Part shown: piece after piece, positions 57,776 to 64,000 of the stretch
Layout of the letters: each line of letters opens with the position of its first letter
Numbering within the stretch: the stretch's first letter is position 1
Assembly (NCBI GenBank): GCA_018655015.1
Contig: JABIKK010000005.1
Location: 1 to 64,000 of the forward strand
Direction: 5' to 3'
DNA length: 64,000 bases
DNA from: Candidatus Woesearchaeota archaeon
GTDB lineage: Archaea; Nanobdellota; Nanobdellia; SCGC-AAA011-G17; UBA489
The notes under the pieces: model-generated
The model's input: the letters and a program-made list of their open reading frames with translations, nothing else
Databases searched by the model: none
What the model was told of the DNA's origin: nothing
Made by a program: the position numbers and the translations under genes

Positions 57776-58444
57776 ATGGCGGGCTTAGATGAGACTACTA
57801 AGAATATATTATTGTTCTTAGGCTTGGTTGTGTTAATTGGAGCAATAGTTTTTATTACTCTTAGTTTCTTTGATGATTCTGATCCTTCTTTAGATGTTGA
57901 AGAAAACATAAATGAAAGTATTGAGAATTTAGAAGAGTTACCTGATCAAGGTTTAGAACTTACAGAAGTAGTTGTTTCTTCTCAATTTAGTGACTCTGTT
58001 AAGCCAGATCACATACAGAAAGGAAGCATGAAAATAAGACTGGGAAATGTTTATGCTGAAGAATCTAATGGAGGGGAATGGGATTTGTATATTGAAGTTC
58101 TTGGCGAAGATTTGTTAGTTGATGAAGGCGAAAGTAGAGCTGCAGGCAATTTCTTTTTTAGAAGTCCACTTTCTTGGAATGCGGACTTGATGAAGCATAG
58201 AAAAGATTTGAATCCTCTTCTAACTTGCGATCTTAATTCAGAAGGAAGGTTCTGGAATACAACTTATTGCATAAGTCTGAACGCATTGGACGAAGGTTAT
58301 TTTGGTCAAACTGTTAGATTAGTTTATACTGACAAAAGTATTGCAGATGTTGAGGAGCTTACCTTACTTGCACTAACAAGAGAAGATAGGACTTTTATTT
58401 TTGAATTACAAATACCGAAAGAGTTTTATGAGCAATTAGTTTAA
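57776..58444 (+). CDS. Single-TM extracytoplasmic protein
   Basis: MAGLDETTKNILLFLGLVVLIGAIVFITLSFF; ATG at 57776. Confidence 0.55.
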   Translation: MAGLDETTKNILLFLGLVVLIGAIVFITLSFFDDSDPSLDVEENINESIENLEELPDQGLELTEVVVSSQFSDSVKPDHIQKGSMKIRLGNVYAEESNGGEWDLYIEVLGEDLLVDEGESRAAGNFFFRSPLSWNADLMKHRKDLNPLLTCDLNSEGRFWNTTYCISLNALDEGYFGQTVRLVYTDKSIADVEELTLLALTREDRTFIFELQIPKEFYEQLV

Positions 58445-58451
58445 AGTTTGT

Positions 58452-59147
58452 ATGTTAAAAAGAGGGCAAGGGTCTTTTGAGTACATTGTGCTTTTAGGTA
58501 TTATTCTAATTGTAGTTTTGCCCCTGTACATATATGGTGTGGATAGAATTGATGATTCTTTTAGGCTGAGTAATGCAGAAGATGCATTGGGAATTGTTGT
58601 ACTAGCGTCAAATGAATTAAATGAATTCGGTAGAGGGAATAAGAGAATTGTTAAAATTCAAGTTCCTTCTGGGGTTGATGAATTTTATATCAATAAGGGC
58701 GAAATAGTTTATTCTCTTAATGGTGTCAATGTAAGTAGGGGTATTAGTTTTGAGGCTTTGGGAGAGCTACCTACCAATCCCGGCTTGCATTCTGTAAGAA
58801 TTAGATCTATTGAGGATGGCATCATTGTTTTGGGTGACTGGTTGCGTATTAATGAAATTATTCCAGAGTGTGTTGTTTTTCCTCCAAATCCCAATAGAGA
58901 AATTCGTGTGGATATTTTTGGATCTGGATTTGAAGAAGGTGCAGTGTTGTATGTTAATGGTGAATTACTAAGTTCTGAATATGTAGAATATCAAGACTTT
59001 GAATGGATTAAGTTATTTTTGACAACGGGCGTGTTTTCTGGAAATGCCCATGGAAAGGAGTATGATGTGATTGTGGAGAATCTTGGTGGGGCAAGGTCCA
59101 ATGAAGAAACTTTTTTAATCTATGCAAATAACAAGCAATGTCCTTAG
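58452..59147 (+). CDS. Class III signal peptide protein (pilin-like) with IPT/TIG-like C-terminal domain
   Basis: MLKRGQGSFEYIVLLGIILIVVLPLYIYG: canonical archaeal class III signal; C-term IRVDIFGSGFEEGAVLYVNGELL. Confidence 0.8.
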   Translation: MLKRGQGSFEYIVLLGIILIVVLPLYIYGVDRIDDSFRLSNAEDALGIVVLASNELNEFGRGNKRIVKIQVPSGVDEFYINKGEIVYSLNGVNVSRGISFEALGELPTNPGLHSVRIRSIEDGIIVLGDWLRINEIIPECVVFPPNPNREIRVDIFGSGFEEGAVLYVNGELLSSEYVEYQDFEWIKLFLTTGVFSGNAHGKEYDVIVENLGGARSNEETFLIYANNKQCP

Positions 59148-59189
59148 GCATATGGGCAATTTTATAAATACCTTAAACTAGGCTTTCTC

Positions 59190-60545
59190 ATGGTACTTGA
59201 TAGTCTTGGAGATGCCCTCAAAGGGGTTTTTAAGAAGCTTACTAACTCGGTTTATATCAATGAGAGGTTAATTGATGAGTTAGTTAAAGAGGTTCAGAGA
59301 GCGTTATTGAGTTCTGATGTTAATGTTAAGTTAGTTTTTGAGCTGACAAATAAGATTAAAGAGAGATCTCTTGGTGAGAAACCTCCTAGCGGAGTTACAC
59401 CCAAGGAACATGTTGTTAAGATTGTATATGAAGAATTAGTTCACTTCTTTGGCAAGGAGAAAAAAGGTATTGAAATTTCTCCCAAGAAAAAACCCTTTTT
59501 CATTATGTTGGTAGGGTTATTTGGTGCAGGAAAAACAACTACGATTGGTAAACTTGCAAAATATTATTCTAATCGTGGAAAGAAGGTTGCAGTTGTGGGA
59601 TTAGATGTTCACAGGCCTGCTGCACATCTACAACTGAAACAGGTTGCTGAAAAAGTTAAGGTCGATTCTTTTGTTGATGGAAAAGTTAAGGATCCAGTTA
59701 AATTGTGGAAATCCTTTGGAAAAGATCTTGATAAATATGATTTAGTTTTAGTTGACACTGCTGGAAGAGATGCTTTAAGTGGGGATTTAGTTAAAGAGAT
59801 TAAATCTGTAAGTAAAATTGTAGAACCTGATGAAATATTATTAGTCCTTAGTGCAGATATTGGACAAGCGGCATCGGATCAAGCTAAAATGTTCCATGAA
59901 GCTTGTGGTGTGACAGGTGTTATTGTTAGTAAGTTAGATGGAACTGCAAAAGGTGGTGGAAGTTTAAGTGCTTGTGCTGTGACTGGTGCTCCTATCAAGT
60001 TCATTGGTGTTGGTGAACGTCCAGAAGACTTGGAGGTGTTTAATCCTGAAGGTTTTGTTGGAAGATTGCTTGGCTTAGGTGATTTAGAAGCTTTACTTGA
60101 GAAAGCAAAGGGTGCAGTTGATGAAGGGCAAGCTGAAGAAATGAGTAAGAAGATGTTGAGTGGAGATTTTAATCTAATTGACATGTATAATCAAATGGGT
60201 GCCATGAAAAAGATGGGGCCTTTAGCAAAAGTTATGGAAATGATTCCTGGTGCTGGAGGAATGAATATTCCTAAAGATGTTTTAGAGGGACAACAGGATA
60301 AGATGGAATCTTGGAAGTTTATTTTAGATAGTTGTACAAAAGAAGAACTAGAGGATCCAGACTTAATTGGTAGAAATAGGATTGAGAGGATTGCGAATGG
60401 TAGTGGTAGGGATATTGCTGATATTAGGAGCTTATTGAAACAGTATAAACAAAGTAAGAAAGTTATTAAGATGATGAAAGGCAAAGATCCTGAGAAATTA
60501 ATGAAGAAGTTCGGTAAAATGGGTGGACAAAAGTTCAAGTTCTAA
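59190..60545 (+). CDS. srp54: Signal recognition particle protein SRP54/Ffh
   Basis: LVGLFGAGKTTTIGKLAKYY, GLDVHRPAAHLQLKQVA, LVDTAGRD, Met-rich C-terminal M domain. Confidence 0.96.
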   Translation: MVLDSLGDALKGVFKKLTNSVYINERLIDELVKEVQRALLSSDVNVKLVFELTNKIKERSLGEKPPSGVTPKEHVVKIVYEELVHFFGKEKKGIEISPKKKPFFIMLVGLFGAGKTTTIGKLAKYYSNRGKKVAVVGLDVHRPAAHLQLKQVAEKVKVDSFVDGKVKDPVKLWKSFGKDLDKYDLVLVDTAGRDALSGDLVKEIKSVSKIVEPDEILLVLSADIGQAASDQAKMFHEACGVTGVIVSKLDGTAKGGGSLSACAVTGAPIKFIGVGERPEDLEVFNPEGFVGRLLGLGDLEALLEKAKGAVDEGQAEEMSKKMLSGDFNLIDMYNQMGAMKKMGPLAKVMEMIPGAGGMNIPKDVLEGQQDKMESWKFILDSCTKEELEDPDLIGRNRIERIANGSGRDIADIRSLLKQYKQSKKVIKMMKGKDPEKLMKKFGKMGGQKFKF

Positions 60546-60611
60546 TTATTATTTTCTTTTGTAGTAATGCTTATTAATGAATTGTTTTTTATTTAGTTAG
60601 AGGTGATAGTA

Positions 60612-60713
60612 GTGAAGATTCGATGTGAACGATGTGATAAAGAGGCCTTTAAGTTGGAAGAAAATTCTAGTCTATTAGGAGATTACTTCTGTGAAGAGTG
60701 TAGAAGCGAGTAA
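60612..60713 (+). CDS. Zinc-ribbon microprotein
   Basis: GTG start, 33 aa: MKIRCERCDKEAFKLEENSSLLGDYFCEECRSE; preceded by GAGGTGA. Confidence 0.6.
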   Translation: MKIRCERCDKEAFKLEENSSLLGDYFCEECRSE

Positions 60714-60744
60714 ACCTTTTAAGTTAATTCTAGTTGTTTAAATT

Positions 60745-61356
60745 ATGAAGTTAATTGGTAATGGTGCCGAAGCTAGAGTTTATTTGGACGCTAAAAAAAA
60801 TATTGTTCTAAAAAGAAGAATCGAGAAAGGTTATAGGATTACCGAAATTGATAAAAAATTAAGAGTTAGAAGAACGAGGAGAGAAGCTAAAGTTCTTGCT
60901 AAGTTGGGAGACATATGCCCTGATGTAGTTGATGTGTTTGACAACGATATTTCTATGAACTATTTGGAAGGTCCGATGGTTAAGGATGTTGTAGATGGAA
61001 TGATTAAAAGTAAATCTTTGAAGATCTTCAAGTTGGTTGGAGAAAAAGTTAGTAAGATGCACTCAATGAATGTGATTCATGGGGATTTAACAACTTCCAA
61101 TATGATTGTTTTAGGTAATGATGTTAAATTGATTGACTTTGGATTGTCTTTTTCTACAGATAAGGCTGAGCATAAGGCCGTCGATGTTCATTTGTTTAAG
61201 CAGGCATTAGAAAGTAAACACCATGAACACTTTAAGATTTATTTTGAAAGTTTTTTGAAAGGGTATAAAAAGGGAAACATTGATTATTCAGAAGTTATTG
61301 ATAGGCTTGAAAAGGTTGAAAAAAGAGGAAGGTATAAGAGAAGAGTTGGAGCATAA
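60745..61356 (+). CDS. bud32: Bud32 kinase (KEOPS component), stand-alone
   Basis: GNGAEARVYLDAKKNIVLKRRIEKGYRITEIDKKLRVRRTRREAKVLAKLG; VIHGDLTTSNMIV; KLIDFGLSF. Confidence 0.95.
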   Translation: MKLIGNGAEARVYLDAKKNIVLKRRIEKGYRITEIDKKLRVRRTRREAKVLAKLGDICPDVVDVFDNDISMNYLEGPMVKDVVDGMIKSKSLKIFKLVGEKVSKMHSMNVIHGDLTTSNMIVLGNDVKLIDFGLSFSTDKAEHKAVDVHLFKQALESKHHEHFKIYFESFLKGYKKGNIDYSEVIDRLEKVEKRGRYKRRVGA

Positions 61357-61391
61357 GTTATTTAAACTGCTTTTTTAGGTTTAATCTTCAT

Positions 61392-61464
61392 AGCCCCGTA
61401 GTGTAGTGGTCAAGCATGGGGGATTTTGGGTCCCTCGACCCAGGTTCGAATCCTGGCGGGGCTA
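61392..61464 (+). tRNA. tRNA-Gln(TTG)
   Basis: Acceptor AGCCCCG/CGGGGCT, anticodon loop TTTTGGG, T-loop TTCGAAT; discriminator A. Confidence 0.9.
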
Positions 61465-61572
61465 TTTTTCTTAATGAAAAATCTTATAAATGAATTAATC
61501 GAGATTTTACAGAAGGGTGAATCAGTGAAAGCTGAGTCATACTGGATTTATTCTAGTGACCCTTAATTCAAA

Positions 61573-62028
61573 ATGGCAAGAAGATACTCAAAGAAGAAAG
61601 GCGTAAGTGGTAGTACTAGACCTGTTAATGTGGATAATTCTGCATGGGTTAACAAGGATGTAAAGGCTGTTACAGATGTTATAGTTGAGCTTGCTAAGGC
61701 TGGTAAAAGTGCTAGTCAAATTGGAATTGTTTTAAGAGATTCTTATGCGGTTCCAGATGTTAAAGAGGCTTTTGGTAAAAGTATCGGTACTATTCTAACT
61801 GAAGGTGGAATTAAAAAAGAAGTTCCAGATGATTTATTATCTTTGATTAGAAGGGATATTGCAATTGCTAAGCATATTGAATCCAATAAGAAGGACATGA
61901 CTGCTAAGAGAGGACAGCAATTAACTTTGAGTAAGATTAACAAACTAGTTGGATACTACAAAGCAACTAGTGTTCTAAGTGCTGATTGGACCTATGACAG
62001 ATCCAAAGCTATGCAGTGGATTGTTTAA
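61573..62028 (+). CDS. rps15: 30S ribosomal protein S15
   Basis: MARRYSKKKGVSGSTRP...GQQLTLSKINKLVGYYKATSVLSADWTYDRSKAMQW. Confidence 0.95.
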   Translation: MARRYSKKKGVSGSTRPVNVDNSAWVNKDVKAVTDVIVELAKAGKSASQIGIVLRDSYAVPDVKEAFGKSIGTILTEGGIKKEVPDDLLSLIRRDIAIAKHIESNKKDMTAKRGQQLTLSKINKLVGYYKATSVLSADWTYDRSKAMQWIV

Positions 62029-62081
62029 TATACTTTCAAGTTTAGATATCTACTTAAAATGAATTTCTTTATTATCCTAAA

Positions 62082-63509
62082 ATGGGGCAGGATCTTTTAG
62101 ACTACATAGGTGAAGTATCTTCAGATTTTTTAGATGTGGTGAGTAAAAGTTCTAAACCTGTTAGAATTGTTGGTAACTTGGATACAGACGGGATAACTTC
62201 TACTTCAATTATTTGTAAGACATTATCTAGATTGGATATTCGATATGTTGTCTCTGTTGTAAAGCAAGTTAATTCGGAATTGTTGGATGCCCTAAAAAGA
62301 GAGGATTATGATGTGATTATTTTTTCTGATTTAGCGACTGCTTATATTACTGAATTGAGTAATGAATTTGATAACGATATATTTGTTTTAGATCATCATT
62401 TTCCAGAGGTGGAGGAAAAAAGAGTTGGAAAAGTTAGGCAAGTTAATCCTCATTTGTTTGGTGTTAATGGTACCAAAGAAATATCTGCTGCAGGAATTTC
62501 TTATTTCTTTGCAAAGAGCCTTAATGAAGTGAATAAGGATATGTCCTATCTTGCATTGGTAGGTGCTATTGGAGATATGCAGGAAGATTATGGGTTTAAG
62601 GGAATGAATTGTTTAATTTTAGAAGATGCACTTTCAGAAGGAACTGTTGAGATTAAAGAAACTTTGAGATTATTTGGTATTCAAACTAAACCCTTGCACA
62701 AAGTTTTAGAGTATAGTACTAACCCTTACATTCCAGGCGTTACTGGAAGTGAAAGGGGAGCCATTAAGTTTATTGAGGATTCGGGAATAGAATTATATGA
62801 TAAGGCTAGGAAGGTTAGAAGACTTGTTAATTTAAGCAAACAAGAGTTAGCGAAATTAGTTACCGCTATTGAAATTAAGAAAACTTCTGGAACTATGGCA
62901 GAATCTACAGTCGGACCTGTATTTTTGCTAAAGGATGAAGATGAGGATAGTTTAAAGAAAGATTTGAGAGAGTTTTCAACTTTATTAAATTCTTGTGGTC
63001 GAATGGGTTGGCCTAGTTTGGGGATTGGCGTATGTTTGGGCGATAAGGTTGCATCCAAGAAGGCGAATGAATTATTGAGAAGTTATAGAAAAGAAATAAT
63101 TGATGCTTTGAATTGGTATTATGAAAATAGAAGTACTCCCAATGTTTTGGAGAAAAAAGGTTATGTGATTATTTTAGCGGGTTCGAACATAAGGGATACG
63201 ATTATTGGGACACTTGCATCTTTGTTAGCTAAAAGTAAGGTTTATCCTGATGGGACAATTATAATGTCCACTGCATATACTCTTGATGGACTCATTAAAG
63301 TTAGTTTGAGGATTACAGGAGATACAGATTCTGATACAGACTTGAGAGTGATTATTAAGGAGTTAGTTGCTGAAGGCGGAGGTTATGGTGGAGGGCATAA
63401 GTTGGCGGCAGGTGCTTCTATTCCTCAAGAGAAGGAAGATATTATGGTGAGAGAAGCTATTTCTTCTTTGAATAAATATGTTAGTAGCAGGGCTGTTACT
63501 GCTGAATAA
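62082..63509 (+). CDS. DHH family RecJ-like exonuclease
   Basis: VGNLDTDGITSTSIICKTL, VLDHHFPEVE, GGGYGGGHKLAAGASIP; located between S15 and S3Ae. Confidence 0.92.
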   Translation: MGQDLLDYIGEVSSDFLDVVSKSSKPVRIVGNLDTDGITSTSIICKTLSRLDIRYVVSVVKQVNSELLDALKREDYDVIIFSDLATAYITELSNEFDNDIFVLDHHFPEVEEKRVGKVRQVNPHLFGVNGTKEISAAGISYFFAKSLNEVNKDMSYLALVGAIGDMQEDYGFKGMNCLILEDALSEGTVEIKETLRLFGIQTKPLHKVLEYSTNPYIPGVTGSERGAIKFIEDSGIELYDKARKVRRLVNLSKQELAKLVTAIEIKKTSGTMAESTVGPVFLLKDEDEDSLKKDLREFSTLLNSCGRMGWPSLGIGVCLGDKVASKKANELLRSYRKEIIDALNWYYENRSTPNVLEKKGYVIILAGSNIRDTIIGTLASLLAKSKVYPDGTIIMSTAYTLDGLIKVSLRITGDTDSDTDLRVIIKELVAEGGGYGGGHKLAAGASIPQEKEDIMVREAISSLNKYVSSRAVTAE

Positions 63510-63554
63510 GGCGATAGAAAGGTTTATAACTGGTTTTTTAATTTGTTACCTAAT

Positions 63555-64000
63555 ATGGCAAAAGGTAAAAAAAATAAGAAGAATAGCACAAAAGGAATTG
63601 CTAAACCGAAGCCTAAGATTACTAAGAAGCAAGCAACCGTTAGAAAGAAGAAGAAAAAATGGTTCGGCATTATTGCTCCTAAGGAATTTAATAATAAGCT
63701 AATCGGAGAGACTTTTGCTGCAGAGCCTGGAGAAATGGTTGGAAGGGCTTTAAAAGTTAATTTAATGAATTTGTATAATGACTATAAGAGGCAGGGCGTT
63801 AATCTTAGATTGAAAGTTGTTTCTGTAAATGATGATAATGCTGTTTGCAAGACTGTTGGTTATGAATTATTAAAATCGCATTCAAGAAGGGCTGTTAGAA
63901 AAGGAACAGATAAGATGGACGATTCTTTTGTAGCAGAATCCAAAGATGGGGCTAAATCAAGAGTTAAGCCAATGATAATTACAAGGCATAGAGTTTCAGA
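63555..64000 (+). CDS. rps3ae: 30S ribosomal protein S3Ae, truncated by window edge
   Basis: KKWFGIIAPKEFNNKLIGETFAAEPGEMVGRALKVNLMNLYNDYKRQGVNLRLKVV. Confidence 0.93.
   Translation, partial: MAKGKKNKKNSTKGIAKPKPKITKKQATVRKKKKKWFGIIAPKEFNNKLIGETFAAEPGEMVGRALKVNLMNLYNDYKRQGVNLRLKVVSVNDDNAVCKTVGYELLKSHSRRAVRKGTDKMDDSFVAESKDGAKSRVKPMIITRHRVS

Noticed and set aside
59879-60538. Minus-strand ORFs of 101 and 115 aa
   Set aside because: Antisense to SRP54 coding sequence.

Overview
AT-rich archaeal chromosome segment, probably from a DPANN-type archaeon (the lineage is inferred from gene content and style; no rRNA is present to test it). It appears to start beside a replication origin: lonB (partial), then an AT-rich region with ORB-like inverted motifs, then orc1/cdc6, DP1 and DP2. 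Other recognisable housekeeping blocks: an Fe-S assembly operon (HTH regulator, iscS, iscU, DUF1858-IscA fusion); Hef split into helicase and nuclease genes; RPA and radA with a small gene between; tRNA-Arg(GCG); aEF1B; L44e, S27e, aIF2-alpha, Nop10, PAC2; Gins51-like; TruD; FtsY; SRP54; Bud32; tRNA-Gln(UUG); S15, RecJ-like, S3Ae (partial). Between these lie large accessory blocks of envelope genes. The most notable is about 17.3-34.4 kb. It holds three tandem paralogous membrane proteins, two divergent coiled-coil proteins, a type IV filament/secretion ATPase, a TadC/FlaJ-like membrane platform, a membrane protein with a collagen-like Gly-X-Pro tract, and a run of small proteins with a [K/R][K/R]G motif before an N-terminal hydrophobic helix (pilin-like). 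A prepilin peptidase (A24) lies nearby at 38.5 kb, and more pilin-like or lipoprotein genes lie at 41-46 kb and 51-59 kb. This is my best candidate for an under-described system: a DPANN-type type IV filament or secretion apparatus. I saw no CRISPR array, transposase, integrase or rRNA. All calls come from reading translations and motifs; no database searches were run.
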